The notes: generated by a model not told the origin, from the sequence alone. Positions 1 to 10,856 are shown, counted from the first letter of the stretch. The stretch is DNA of 34,819 nt from Candidatus Tenebribacter burtonii (GCA_030765625.1 JAVCCF010000131.1:1-34819); one strand, 5' to 3'. Translations and numbers: made by a program.

Positions 1-2
1 CA

Positions 3-2306
3 TTCGAACAAAACTGTATTGTAGAAAAATTTACTACTATCGAAAACGGTTGCGTTGCTTTTATTGGAAACACACGTTATGGCTGGTATATGCCGGGCGG
101 AACAAATTCTAGTTCCCAAACAATGGACAGAGAATTCTTTGATGCATTATTTGGAGAAGATATAACACAAATTGGACCAATGAATGCAGATTCTAAAGAA
201 GATAATGCAGCACAGTGTTCAGATGCTAATATCAGATGGGTTTATTATGAACTTACATTATTCGGTGATCCATCTCTGGATGTCTGGACTGCAGTACCTG
301 AAGACATAATAGCTACTTTTGCACCAAGCATTCCAATGGGCACAACATCTATTGATTTTCAAACTGATGCTCCTCTTGCTCGAATTGGTCTTATCCAGAA
401 TGGAGTAGTTATTGGCAATGGCATTACAGGTACGAACGGTAATGGTACTATTGAATTATTCGATCCTATTGTAACACCTGAAACAATCTCGGTATCGATT
501 ATTGCACATAATAAAAATCATTTTGAATCTCAGATAGTAATAGTTTCAAATGAACCTTATGTTATTTACGAATCATATGAAGTAAATGATCCCTCTGGAA
601 ATGGAAATTCACTGCCTGATTTTGGTGAAAGCATAACACTTGATATGTCACTTCAGAATATCGGTAGTGTAACAGCAGAGGATGTTGATGCTGTTCTTTC
701 TGTTGAAGATGATTTTATTAACATTACTTCAGATAACAGTACTTTTGGTGATATGACAGCTCAACAGATTGTAACTGTTTCTGATGCATTCTCTCTGGAT
801 ATTGCAGATGATATACCTGATCAACATAATGTAATATTTACTCTCATAGCTTCCGGTTCGGGACAAAGTGACTGGACATCAAATTTCAATATGACTGTTA
901 ATGCTCCTGAGTTATTCTCTGATACATTTATTGTCAGTGATGTATCCGGTAATAATAATGGAATTATTGATCCTGGAGAAGATGTAAATCTTATAATTTC
1001 TGTAGAAAATATAGGTCATGCAAATTCCCCAACAACTTTTGTTTATTTAACTTGTGATAATAGTAATATTTCTATTGAAACTGGTCTTATTGAAGTTGGC
1101 CAGATTGCAACCCAGAATAATTCAAATGCAATTTTCGAGATATCAGCAGATTCTAATATCCCATTTGGAACAAGTATTGAGTTTGGCTTAACTATAGTTT
1201 CGGGTTCTTATATTTTTATTACTTCTTTCTCAAAATCTGTTGGAATAATCATTGAAGATTTTGAAAGTGGGGATTTTAGTGCATTCCCATGGGAATTTAC
1301 CGGTAATGTTGACTGGACAATATCCAGCGAATCGCACGAAGGTTCATTCGGATCAAAATCCGGTACTATAGATTCTTGGCAAACATCTTCATTAATTATT
1401 GAAGTGGATGTCAATTCTGATGGAGATATCAGTTTTTGGAAAAGAGTTTCTTGCGAAGATGATCCTAATAATGATTACGATTATTTACATTTCCTCATCG
1501 ACGGAGTTGAGCAAGAAAGATGGGATGGAGAAGTAGCTTGGAGCGAAAGCTCTTACCAGATTTCTGCTGGTATTCATACTCTTAAGTGGGAATATTATAA
1601 AGATGGCTATGTGAGTAATGGCAGTGATTGTGGATGGATCGATTACATTACATTCCCAGCACTAAACATAATATCACCTCCAATCATTCATGTTAATCCT
1701 ACAATTGTAGAGAAGGAATTAGGATTAAATCAAATAGGTGAAGAAATCGTTGAGCTTTCAAATATTGGTGGAGAGATATTGAATTATACTATCAGCTTAT
1801 CCAATTTACCTGAGTGGTTAGATATATATCCAATAACAGGTAGTTTAAATTCCGGTGAAATGGATGAAATAACATTAGACTTTGATACTAACGGACTTGA
1901 AACTGGACAATACTCAAGCTCTATGTTGATAGAAAACGGACTTGGTGATCAAACAATTGTGCCTGTTGTCCTTACAGTAACAGCAACAGGAGTTAATGGT
2001 AATTTACCGACTGTTACAGAATTGACCGGTAATTATCCAAATCCTTTTAATCCCATAACAAATATTAAATTCAGTTTGAAAACTGAGTCAAAAGTATCAC
2101 TTATGATATATAATATCCGTGGACAAGAAGTTAAGACTCTTATTAATGACGATATGCAAGCAGGATATCATTCTGTTATTTGGAATGGTACTGATGAATC
2201 TGGTAAGGATGTATCAAGTGGAGTTTATTTTTCCAGATTCGATTCTGAAGAAAGAAATGAACATGGAAGATATACAAGTGTTAAAAAAATAATTCTATTA
2301 AAGTAA
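3..2306 (+). CDS. Gingipain-like (peptidase C25) secreted protein, 5'-truncated at window edge, with MAM-like domain and T9SS/FlgD-like C-terminal tail
   Basis: The frame is open upstream of the listed ATG (FEQNCIVEKFTTIENGCVAFIGNTRYGWYMPGG...), so the start lies outside the window. '...YYELTLFGDPSLDVWTAVP' is typical of the end of a C25 domain. C-terminus GNYPNPFNPITNIKFSL...SGVYFSRF...KKIILLK. Confidence 0.8.
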   Translation, partial: FEQNCIVEKFTTIENGCVAFIGNTRYGWYMPGGTNSSSQTMDREFFDALFGEDITQIGPMNADSKEDNAAQCSDANIRWVYYELTLFGDPSLDVWTAVPEDIIATFAPSIPMGTTSIDFQTDAPLARIGLIQNGVVIGNGITGTNGNGTIELFDPIVTPETISVSIIAHNKNHFESQIVIVSNEPYVIYESYEVNDPSGNGNSLPDFGESITLDMSLQNIGSVTAEDVDAVLSVEDDFINITSDNSTFGDMTAQQIVTVSDAFSLDIADDIPDQHNVIFTLIASGSGQSDWTSNFNMTVNAPELFSDTFIVSDVSGNNNGIIDPGEDVNLIISVENIGHANSPTTFVYLTCDNSNISIETGLIEVGQIATQNNSNAIFEISADSNIPFGTSIEFGLTIVSGSYIFITSFSKSVGIIIEDFESGDFSAFPWEFTGNVDWTISSESHEGSFGSKSGTIDSWQTSSLIIEVDVNSDGDISFWKRVSCEDDPNNDYDYLHFLIDGVEQERWDGEVAWSESSYQISAGIHTLKWEYYKDGYVSNGSDCGWIDYITFPALNIISPPIIHVNPTIVEKELGLNQIGEEIVELSNIGGEILNYTISLSNLPEWLDIYPITGSLNSGEMDEITLDFDTNGLETGQYSSSMLIENGLGDQTIVPVVLTVTATGVNGNLPTVTELTGNYPNPFNPITNIKFSLKTESKVSLMIYNIRGQEVKTLINDDMQAGYHSVIWNGTDESGKDVSSGVYFSRFDSEERNEHGRYTSVKKIILLK

Positions 2307-2321
2307 CTCGCGGAGGAGATT

Positions 2322-5300
2322 ATGAAAAATAGTAAAATAACTATTGCCATATCGTTAATTTTGGTTCTATGTGGCACATTATTACTCGCAGAAAGCGGAT
2401 ATAATATAAGCTGTTCACAGCCAACAAATGATGAAATTAACTTAGATTTTAATCTTGTAAATTATAATGTAGAACAAACTACCCAAAACGGTGTAACTTA
2501 TTCAAAAATTAATTTTGAAAACAGCGTATCAACCAATAAAAAAGGATTCGCAAAACTTCCTTTTATTCACGCTGCAATTCAATTATCAAACACAAAAAAT
2601 GTAACAACAGAAATAATTGCGAATAATTATGTTGAATATCAACTTGATCACCCGCTTCTACCTTCTCGTGGAACAATCTACAGGAATCAAGACCCTTCTT
2701 CGATCCCGTATGAAATTGCAGAAGAATCTATTTCTAATGAATTCTATCCGGGAAATATTGCTGAAATGATGGAACCTTTCATCCTCCGCGATGTAAGAGG
2801 TAGTGTTGTTTATGTATATCCTTTCCAATATAATGCACAAACAAATATATTAAGAGTATACGAAAATATAACCGTAAAACTTACAGAGAATAATACAACT
2901 CCGATTAATCCAATCATCAATACAGCAGAACGTATGACAAGAGCGATGAACTCACTTTATAAAACTGCATTTATCAATTACACCGAAAATAGATTTGAGC
3001 ATGAGTTAGATGAATTTGGCTCTATTTTAGTTATTCATACACCTCGTGATGCCGCAGCCATACTTCCATACATCGAATGGAAAAGGGAAAAAGGGTACAC
3101 CGTTTATGTGGAAGAAGTGTCCACGGGAACTAATGTAACATCTCTTGTTAGTTCTCAATTTGCCAGTCATGATGATATCCTTTATGTACAGCTTGTTGGA
3201 GACTGGAGTGATATTTCCGGTACTACAATAAGCGGAACAGCTACTGATCCAACTTTGGGTTGTCTTGTTGGAAATGATGTATATCCTGATCTTATTGTTG
3301 GAAGATTCTCCGCAAGTAATGTTGACCAGGTTACAACACAGGTAGATAAAGCAATAGGTTATGAAAAAACTCCTGAAATTGGTGGTGACTGGTATAGCAA
3401 GGGATTAGGTATCGGTTCTGGACAAGGTGCAGGAACTGGAGATGATGGTGAAGCAGATTATGTTCACATTGATGTAATCAAAGATGACAAACTCCTTCCA
3501 TTTACCTATACTGAAGTAGCAGAAGCATATCAGTATCCTGCCATGACTTTGGTTTCCGGACCTGTTAATGACGGACTTACTATAATTAATTATTGCGGTC
3601 ACGGTTCTGTTACAAGCTGGGCAACTTCAGGTTTTAATAATTCTGCTGTTAACAATCTTTCAAATGGTGATAGGCTTCCATTCATTATTTCAGTTGCTTG
3701 TGTGAATGGAAATTTCCAAAACACGGAATGTTTTGCAGAAGCCTGGTTACATAAATCAGGTGGTGGTGCTGTTGGTATGTTAGCATCAACTATCAACATG
3801 AGTTGGTCTCCTCCGATGAGAGGCCAGGATTATATTAATGATCTTCTTATTGGTGGATATGATTATGTCGCTCATCCTGGGCAAAATGGTATAACTACTG
3901 ATGTTCAGAAAACAACTTATGGAGCAGTTTGTTTTAATGGATCTATTCTTATGGTTCTAGAAGATTATAGTGGAGGTTTGGATGAAATGCAGCATTGGAC
4001 AATATTTGGTGATGCATCTCTTCAAGTAAGAACTGATACCCCTCAAGAGCTTTCACTTTCTAATACTGCTGTTATAATGGGAATAGCTTTTTCTACAACT
4101 ATAACAGCTGGTGGATCTCCTGTAGAAGGTGCTATGGTTTCTTTATCACAAGACGGCGAAGTTTTTTTAGGAATCTCTGATGAAGATGGAAATGTTTTTA
4201 TCACTCATGAACTTGAAGCAGGCATCTGTACTATGGTTGTTACCGGTTTTAATACTGAAACAATTTATGACAATGCTGTCTCGGTAATTCCTCCTGGAGG
4301 TCCTTATGTTATATTCGAAAGTTATGCTATCGATGATACTAATACTGGCAACGGAAATGGATTACTTGAGAATGGAGAGATAGTAGCTCTTGATATGAGT
4401 GTTGAAAATTTAGGAACTGGACAAGCAACAAATGCTATAGTTACTATTTCTTCAACAGATCCCTATATAACTATTATTGATAATACTGAGGATTTTGGTA
4501 ATATTGCAGCAGGTAACATTGGCTCAGTTGCCGGTGCATTTACCATTGAAGCTACTGAAGATATTCCTGATAGTCACATGATTTCTTTTGAATTGGAAGT
4601 AGTCGCAGAAGAAACGTGGATCAGTAGTTTCTCGATAGAAGCATATGCACCAACGTTTCCTCCAGAAAATCTTTTAGCTGAAATCCAGAATTTCAATGAT
4701 GTAATTCTTACTTGGGAACAACCAGGCGGAACCAGGAATCTTACGGGTTACAAAATTTACAAAGATAATCTAATGATAAATGAAATCACTGACCTTACAG
4801 TACTCACTTATAGCGATATTACACTCGCCCCTGGTAATTATGAATATTATATTACCGCTCTATTCAATGCTGGAGAATCTGTTCCATCTAATGTTGAACC
4901 TGTAACAATATTCCTTCCAGCACCTCAAAATCCCATGGCTGTAACCCAATATATAAACATTCTAATAACCTGGGATGAACCTGCAAGTAGAGATTTTTCT
5001 CATTATAAACTTTATCGTAATATGATTATGATCGATGATAATATTATGGAGACTTCCTATTTGGATACTAATGTTCCAAATGGAACATATTGTTACAATG
5101 TAAGAGCAGTATATAGTGGAGGCTATCAATCATCTCTTTCCACAGATGCTGTCATAGAACATGTCCAGACTAATACAGATGATGTTATCCCCGCCACGAC
5201 TTCTCTCATCGGTAACTATCCGAATCCATTCAACCCAACAACTAATATCAAATTTAGCTTAAAAGCTGATTCCAAAGTATCTCTGATTATCTATAATATT

Positions 5301-5483
5301 CGTGGTCAGAAAGTGAAAACACTGATTAATGAAAATATGCAAGTTGGATATTATTCAATAGTTTGGAATGGGCGAGATGATTCTGGTAAGAGTTTATCGA
5401 GTGGAGTTTACTTCAACGATTTCAATGCATCTGGTGAAGGTGGTGATTATACAAGTGTTAAGAAAATGATCTTATTGAAATAA
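2322..5483 (+). CDS. Gingipain-like peptidase C25 with prodomain, FN3-like domains and T9SS-type C-terminal tail
   Basis: Signal peptide; catalytic-type His motif NYCGHGS and Cys motif SVACVNG; GDASLQVRT end of catalytic domain; GNYPNPFNPTTNIKFSL tail. RBS ggagga before ATG. Confidence 0.88.
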   Translation: MKNSKITIAISLILVLCGTLLLAESGYNISCSQPTNDEINLDFNLVNYNVEQTTQNGVTYSKINFENSVSTNKKGFAKLPFIHAAIQLSNTKNVTTEIIANNYVEYQLDHPLLPSRGTIYRNQDPSSIPYEIAEESISNEFYPGNIAEMMEPFILRDVRGSVVYVYPFQYNAQTNILRVYENITVKLTENNTTPINPIINTAERMTRAMNSLYKTAFINYTENRFEHELDEFGSILVIHTPRDAAAILPYIEWKREKGYTVYVEEVSTGTNVTSLVSSQFASHDDILYVQLVGDWSDISGTTISGTATDPTLGCLVGNDVYPDLIVGRFSASNVDQVTTQVDKAIGYEKTPEIGGDWYSKGLGIGSGQGAGTGDDGEADYVHIDVIKDDKLLPFTYTEVAEAYQYPAMTLVSGPVNDGLTIINYCGHGSVTSWATSGFNNSAVNNLSNGDRLPFIISVACVNGNFQNTECFAEAWLHKSGGGAVGMLASTINMSWSPPMRGQDYINDLLIGGYDYVAHPGQNGITTDVQKTTYGAVCFNGSILMVLEDYSGGLDEMQHWTIFGDASLQVRTDTPQELSLSNTAVIMGIAFSTTITAGGSPVEGAMVSLSQDGEVFLGISDEDGNVFITHELEAGICTMVVTGFNTETIYDNAVSVIPPGGPYVIFESYAIDDTNTGNGNGLLENGEIVALDMSVENLGTGQATNAIVTISSTDPYITIIDNTEDFGNIAAGNIGSVAGAFTIEATEDIPDSHMISFELEVVAEETWISSFSIEAYAPTFPPENLLAEIQNFNDVILTWEQPGGTRNLTGYKIYKDNLMINEITDLTVLTYSDITLAPGNYEYYITALFNAGESVPSNVEPVTIFLPAPQNPMAVTQYINILITWDEPASRDFSHYKLYRNMIMIDDNIMETSYLDTNVPNGTYCYNVRAVYSGGYQSSLSTDAVIEHVQTNTDDVIPATTSLIGNYPNPFNPTTNIKFSLKADSKVSLIIYNIRGQKVKTLINENMQVGYYSIVWNGRDDSGKSLSSGVYFNDFNASGEGGDYTSVKKMILLK

Positions 5484-5503
5484 AAATATTAAATACAGAT
5501 TGT

Positions 5504-5531
5504 AATATGCCTTGTGTAAACAGGGCATATT
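5504..5531 (+). terminator. Hairpin terminator after C25 peptidase genes
   Basis: AATATGCC...GGCATATT stem followed by T-rich tract. Confidence 0.55.
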
Positions 5532-5571
5532 TCTTTATTGTTTTTTTTGAATCATTTAAGGTGACGTACAA

Positions 5572-6075
5572 TTAACTCAATAATTCTAATAATTCTTGTA
5601 AACTGCTTTTTGTAAATTCAATACCTGCACATTCTCTATAAAGTTCTTTCCTTTGATCCCATAATTTATAGAGTTCTTCTTCGCTTCGATCGAGAACTAA
5701 GGGACGATATGAGTTAAGAATTCTTGATTTGATAATCTGCCATGAAGGATTTAACCAGATAGTTTTTTTTGTTCTGATGATGTCACGATTTTCCTGCAAT
5801 TCTATTATTCCGCCACCGGTTGCAATTATTCCTGGTTTATCCCATTTTTTTAATATCTCTGTTTCTAGTTCACGAAATATCTTTTCACCTTTTATTTTAA
5901 AAATATCATTAACATTAAGCTCTGCCTTTTTCTCTATTTCACGGTCAATATCATGAAACTCCAGATTTAAGTTATCTGCTAATTTTTCACCAAGATAAGT
6001 TTTTCCAACTCCCATAAATCCAATTAGAAATATTTGTTCATTATTTTTAAAAAATGAGCCTGTTGGTTCAGTCAT
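5572..6075 (-). CDS. aroK: Shikimate kinase
   Basis: FLIGFMGVGKTYLGEKLA P-loop, FHDIDREIE, ATGGGIIE motifs. Confidence 0.9.
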   Translation of the reverse strand: MTEPTGSFFKNNEQIFLIGFMGVGKTYLGEKLADNLNLEFHDIDREIEKKAELNVNDIFKIKGEKIFRELETEILKKWDKPGIIATGGGIIELQENRDIIRTKKTIWLNPSWQIIKSRILNSYRPLVLDRSEEELYKLWDQRKELYRECAGIEFTKSSLQELLELLS

Positions 6076-6111
6076 TTATTTTCCCTTCCACATAAAAAGA
6101 TAACAGTTTCG

Positions 6112-8265
6112 TTATTCATCTTCCTTTGCTTCTTCAATTACTTCTTCTACTTTATCATTTTCTGCTTTTTCAGCATCTGTTTTTTTAACCTCAATTTCAA
6201 CTGATTTTTCTTTATCTGGCGAAATTTCTATTTCTGCTTTAACAACATCTTCCGTCACCTCAGTCTCTATTTCAGTCTTAACTTCTTCAACTTTTCCTTC
6301 TAATACTTCTTCAGAAACAGGCTCTTCCTGTTTAACCTCAGCTTCAACTTTAATAGTTTCTTCTATTACTTTTGTTTTTGCTTCATCTTTTGTTTTTTCA
6401 ATTATTTCTTTCTTAGATTCTTTCTTTTCTTCGTTTACAAGATTTTCTTTTATAGCTTTTCTCTTTTCAGATTTTTTGTTTACTCTTTTTTGATGTTCTT
6501 CTACAAATTCATTAAACTCATTTTTATCTCGAGCAAAGAAATATGCTTTCACACTTAAGATCAGGCGTCTGTTTTCCAGATCAAGTTCAATAACTTTAAG
6601 TGGTAATTCTTCATCTATTTCAAAAGCCATTCCAGCTTTTTTGAGTCCGGGAATTGCAAGATGTGAAAGAGGAATAAATCCTTCAACAGAATCTTCATCA
6701 ACTGAAACATCAACCAAAACACCTTTAGCAATGATCTTTACAATTTTTGCCTTAACTTCTGTATTAATTGGAAGTCTCTGATCAAGATTATCCCATGGAT
6801 CTATCTGTAATTGTTTGATACCCAGAGCAATCCTGTGTAAAGTTTTATCAATTGAAAGAACTTTCACATCAAGTTTGTCACCCTTCTTTAATACTTCTTT
6901 TGGATGATAAATACGTTTTGTCCACGAAATATCAGAAATGTGTATCAAACCTTCTATATCTTCTTCGATCTCAACAAATACACCAAATGGAGTTATGCTT
7001 CTCACGATACCCTTGATCTTAGTTCCAACTGGATATCTATCTTCAATTGTAAACCATGGATTTGCTTCCATCTGCTTAACACCGAGTGAGATCCTTCTCT
7101 CTTCTTTAGAAGTAGAAAGAACAATAGCCTTTATCGAATCTCCCTTCTTAAACATTTGTTTGGGATGCTTTATTTTTTTTGTCCAACTCATTTCTGAAAC
7201 ATGAACAAGTCCTTCAACTCCTGATTCAAGTTCTACAAAAGCACCGTAATTGGTTATGTTCACAACTTTACCTGAAACAATTGTTCCCTCCGGATATTTT
7301 GTTTCTATATTTTCCCATGGATGTGGAACCAGCTGTTTTAAACCTAATGAAACTTTTTCATTTTCTATATCAAATTTCAGTATTCTAACTTTAACTTTAT
7401 CTCCAATATTCAACATATCAGAAGGATGTTTGATGTGCCCCCAGCTCATATCAGTAATATGGAGCAATCCATCAATTCCACCTAAGTCAATAAAAGCACC
7501 ATAATCAGTAATATTTCTAACTTCACCGTCAAGTTCTGCACCTTCAGAAATTTCTTTTTTCAAACCCTCTAAGCGTGATTGCTGCTCCTCGATGAGAACC
7601 TGTTTTCTGGAAACGATGATATTCCGGCGGTCTTTATCAATTTTGATAATTTTAAATTTTGTTTCTTTCCCTATGAATTGATCTAAATTCGGGATAGGTT
7701 TTGTGGAAATTTGTGATCCTGGTAAAAAAGCTTCCAAATTTTCCAGATCAACTATCATCCCACCTTTTACACGACGTCTGAGAATTCCAGTAACGGATTG
7801 ATTTTCTCCCATGATCTTTTCAAGTTTTTCCAAATTTAGATAAAAATCTGCTTTCTTTTTAGAAAGTCTAAGTCTTCCAATGCCGTCTTCCACAGAATCG
7901 ATATAAACTTTAATTTTACTGCCTGCTTCAGGTAAATTAGAATTTGAAAATTCACGAATTGATATCGCACTTTCAGATTTAAAACCTATATCAACAAGTA
8001 CTGAACGTTCATCAACACTTATTACAATACCTTCAACAATTTTCCCCTGCTCAAATTTTTTGAAATGTTCATCAAGTAAAGATTCCATATCTTCTTCAAA
8101 ATCATCAGTACTCAACTCTTTTTTTTCTTCTTTTTTCTCTTCCTCTTTTACTTCTGTTTTTTCTTCATTAGATTCTTCTTGAACTTCAGATTGTTCATCT
8201 TCTGTTTTTTCGATAGTTTCATTTGTTTCTAAAACTTCATCTTTTTGATCGTTAACAAACATCAT
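6112..8265 (-). CDS. rpsA: 30S ribosomal protein S1 with extended acidic/Lys-rich termini
   Basis: Six S1 repeats readable (e.g. GEVRNITDYGAFIDLGGIDGLLHITDMSW, GKVVNITNYGAFVELESGVEGLVHVSEMSW). Confidence 0.93.
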   Translation of the reverse strand: MMFVNDQKDEVLETNETIEKTEDEQSEVQEESNEEKTEVKEEEKKEEKKELSTDDFEEDMESLLDEHFKKFEQGKIVEGIVISVDERSVLVDIGFKSESAISIREFSNSNLPEAGSKIKVYIDSVEDGIGRLRLSKKKADFYLNLEKLEKIMGENQSVTGILRRRVKGGMIVDLENLEAFLPGSQISTKPIPNLDQFIGKETKFKIIKIDKDRRNIIVSRKQVLIEEQQSRLEGLKKEISEGAELDGEVRNITDYGAFIDLGGIDGLLHITDMSWGHIKHPSDMLNIGDKVKVRILKFDIENEKVSLGLKQLVPHPWENIETKYPEGTIVSGKVVNITNYGAFVELESGVEGLVHVSEMSWTKKIKHPKQMFKKGDSIKAIVLSTSKEERRISLGVKQMEANPWFTIEDRYPVGTKIKGIVRSITPFGVFVEIEEDIEGLIHISDISWTKRIYHPKEVLKKGDKLDVKVLSIDKTLHRIALGIKQLQIDPWDNLDQRLPINTEVKAKIVKIIAKGVLVDVSVDEDSVEGFIPLSHLAIPGLKKAGMAFEIDEELPLKVIELDLENRRLILSVKAYFFARDKNEFNEFVEEHQKRVNKKSEKRKAIKENLVNEEKKESKKEIIEKTKDEAKTKVIEETIKVEAEVKQEEPVSEEVLEGKVEEVKTEIETEVTEDVVKAEIEISPDKEKSVEIEVKKTDAEKAENDKVEEVIEEAKEDE

Positions 8266-9143
8266 TCCTCCTTAAAACCAGGAATATCCTCGATATTATC
8301 GACTTTATTAATATTCCCTATACACTCTAAGATTTTATTGTACACTTCTATAATTACCCAATTGGGTGTAGAAGCTCCAGCGGTTAAACCAATATCCTGT
8401 TTATCTTTGAACCACATTTTATCGATTTCACTAGCTGTTTCAATATGATAGGTCTTTACTAAACTTTCGCAAATTCTGGCAAGCATTTTTGTATTCGAAC
8501 TATTTTTACCACCTACCACAATCATAATGTCACTCTCTTTTGCAAGATCTAAAGTTGAATTCTGCCTGATGGTTGTAGCGTTGCAAATAGTGTTTATAAC
8601 ACGTATTTCATGACATTTAGGGACTAATTTCTTTACCAGTTTTTGAAGATCTTCTACTCTTCTGGTCGTTTGAGAAATAATTCCAACTTTTTTAAATTGT
8701 TTATCTTCAAGTTCATCTGCATTTGCCACAATTATAACTTCCTTATTTACATATGAACGCAAAGCTTTAACTTCCGGATGATTGCTATCACCTAAAATAA
8801 TTAGATTATAACCATCTTCTGATAATGATTTCGCATAATCCTGAGTTTTTGAAACATACGGACATGTTGCATTAATTATTTCGATTTTATTCTTTTCTAA
8901 TTCTTCCAGAATTTCTTTTTTTACACCATGCGATCGAATTATTGTAGGTCGCCCTTTAATATCACTAACATTTTCAACTTTAAAAATATTTTCAGTTTCA
9001 AGTTTTGCTACCATTTGTGGATTATGAATAATCGAACCCAATGTAACAACCTCATGATTCTCTCTTGAAGTTTTAAGTGCTATTTTTATAGCTCTTTTTA
9101 CTCCAAAACAAAAACCGGAATTTCTAGCAATTCTAACATTCAT
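8262..9143 (-). CDS. ispH: 4-hydroxy-3-methylbut-2-enyl diphosphate reductase
   Basis: GFCFGVKRAIKIA, TIIRSHGV, NATCPYVSKTQ, GLTAGASTPNW motifs. Confidence 0.95.
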   Translation of the reverse strand: MNVRIARNSGFCFGVKRAIKIALKTSRENHEVVTLGSIIHNPQMVAKLETENIFKVENVSDIKGRPTIIRSHGVKKEILEELEKNKIEIINATCPYVSKTQDYAKSLSEDGYNLIILGDSNHPEVKALRSYVNKEVIIVANADELEDKQFKKVGIISQTTRRVEDLQKLVKKLVPKCHEIRVINTICNATTIRQNSTLDLAKESDIMIVVGGKNSSNTKMLARICESLVKTYHIETASEIDKMWFKDKQDIGLTAGASTPNWVIIEVYNKILECIGNINKVDNIEDIPGFKEE

Positions 9144-9729
9144 TTTTCAACTCGTATACTTTTTCCATAACGCTGTCTGTCAAATTTTTATAGTTTTCTT
9201 TTATATTTGCCATTTCAGCAAATGATTTTGCAGTGATCTTCTCTCCAATAACAATTTTCAATCTTTCCTTTCCTAAAAAGCATTTCAAGAAGTTCGTTGA
9301 ATTATGAATATACATTGGAATGATATCCTTCTTTGTTTCAATTGCAAATTTACCAATACCTGCTTTTACTTTACTTGATTTTCTTGTACCTTCTGGGAAA
9401 ATCAGAATTGAGTGCCCATTTCTGAGAATCAATTTTACCATAGTGATAGCAGATTTATCTATCCTTCCACGTTTAATAGGAATGCAATTTACATATAGAA
9501 GAAAAGCACCAGCTAATTTATTTTTAAATAATTCCGCTTTAGCAAGATAATGAATTTCTGTTGGAATTATAGACCCAATAAATGGCGGATCAAATGCTGA
9601 GATATGATTTGCAGCAATAATGCAATCAGAAACCTCTATTAATCTTTCACTGTTGATTATCTTTAATTTCCAAAAAATCTTCATATACGCTCTTACACAT
9701 GCCGTTATAAAGGAATAACTTTTTCGCAT
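9133..9729 (-). CDS. plsC: 1-acyl-sn-glycerol-3-phosphate acyltransferase family
   Basis: NHISAFDPPFIG (HX4D) and FPEGTRKSS motifs. Confidence 0.88.
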   Translation of the reverse strand: MRKSYSFITACVRAYMKIFWKLKIINSERLIEVSDCIIAANHISAFDPPFIGSIIPTEIHYLAKAELFKNKLAGAFLLYVNCIPIKRGRIDKSAITMVKLILRNGHSILIFPEGTRKSSKVKAGIGKFAIETKKDIIPMYIHNSTNFLKCFLGKERLKIVIGEKITAKSFAEMANIKENYKNLTDSVMEKVYELKNEC

Positions 9730-9730
9730 T

Positions 9731-10399
9731 TTACCCCCGCTCTATTACAGAATATATCATTTCGACTTGTTCTTTTATGGTCATTTCACTGTTATTTATA
9801 GGAATTGCATCTTCAGCCTGTAGTAATGGAGAGATTTTGCGAGTAGTATCATTTCTATCACGCCAGATCAGCTCTTCTTTAATTTCTTCCAATGTAATGT
9901 TCTTCCTATTATTTTTCATTTCTTCCCATCTGCGCAAAGCACGTGTTTCCACGTCAGCAAGCATAAAGAACTTAAAATCGGCATTCGGGAAAACAATTGT
10001 CCCAATATCTCTTCCATCCATGATAACACCACCATCTTCACCCATTTTACGCTGTAATTCAACCATCTTCCTACGAACCATACCAATCACGGCAATCTGA
10101 GAAGATAACTTGGTGATATCTGCTTCTCGAATCCGCTCTGAGACATTTTCCCCATTTAGAAATATTCTATTACCTTTTTCTGCATATTCTATTTTGATAC
10201 TAATTTTATCAAGCATCTTTTTTAGGGCAACTTCATCATCTAAACTTATATTTTGCAATAGAGTACACAAACCGCAGGCACGATACATTGCTCCTGTATC
10301 AATATAAATATATTTTAATTTTATTGCCAATTGTTTAGCCGTAGTACTTTTACCGGAAGCAGCTGGACCATCTATGGCAATCACAAATTTTTTATTCAT
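9731..10399 (-). CDS. cmk: Cytidylate kinase
   Basis: IAIDGPAASGKSTTAKQLA, YIDTGAMYRA, DGRDIGTIVFPNA, RDRNDTTR motifs. Confidence 0.95.
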   Translation of the reverse strand: MNKKFVIAIDGPAASGKSTTAKQLAIKLKYIYIDTGAMYRACGLCTLLQNISLDDEVALKKMLDKISIKIEYAEKGNRIFLNGENVSERIREADITKLSSQIAVIGMVRRKMVELQRKMGEDGGVIMDGRDIGTIVFPNADFKFFMLADVETRALRRWEEMKNNRKNITLEEIKEELIWRDRNDTTRKISPLLQAEDAIPINNSEMTIKEQVEMIYSVIERG

Positions 10400-10409
10400 T
10401 CTTTATTCC

Positions 10410-10856
10410 TTAAAAATTATAAACTAATCCAACTGTATTATTTTCAAATTTAAGATGAATTTTATTTTTTTTCTCTTCAAAATCGAAGAGATGAGCATCA
10501 ACATAGGCATCTATGGCAGACAGGAAAATAATTGTTCCAATCCAGAAAAAGTCACTTTGACGTCTTTCATAATACTTAACATATTCATCATAATCTAAAC
10601 CTGACCCAGTAACCCTATATCTATCATAATATCTTTCTGCCTCGAGATGATGATATGTTGCAAGAGCAATGAAACTTCCTTCTACTGCAAACACAAATCC
10701 AGATTTTAAATATTTCCCATTATATAATTGACCTCCTCCCGGAATAAAACAGGAAAGAATAGCAGCTTTAATTGGCTGTTTTTTAATAATTTTTTCCTCT
10801 GCAGAAAGAGATATTAAAATAAGAAATAAGAAAATAATTAATACTATTTTACGCAT
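10410..10856 (-). CDS. DUF5683-like membrane protein
   Basis: Signal peptide, IPGGGQLYNGKYLKSGFVFAVEGSF motif characteristic of this family. Confidence 0.6.
   Translation of the reverse strand: MRKIVLIIFLFLILISLSAEEKIIKKQPIKAAILSCFIPGGGQLYNGKYLKSGFVFAVEGSFIALATYHHLEAERYYDRYRVTGSGLDYDEYVKYYERRQSDFFWIGTIIFLSAIDAYVDAHLFDFEEKKNKIHLKFENNTVGLVYNF

Noticed and set aside
6112-9143. ispH-rpsA as a single fusion gene, as in some Clostridia
   Set aside because: Separate frames with a TGA stop and ATGA overlap; two genes, not a fusion.
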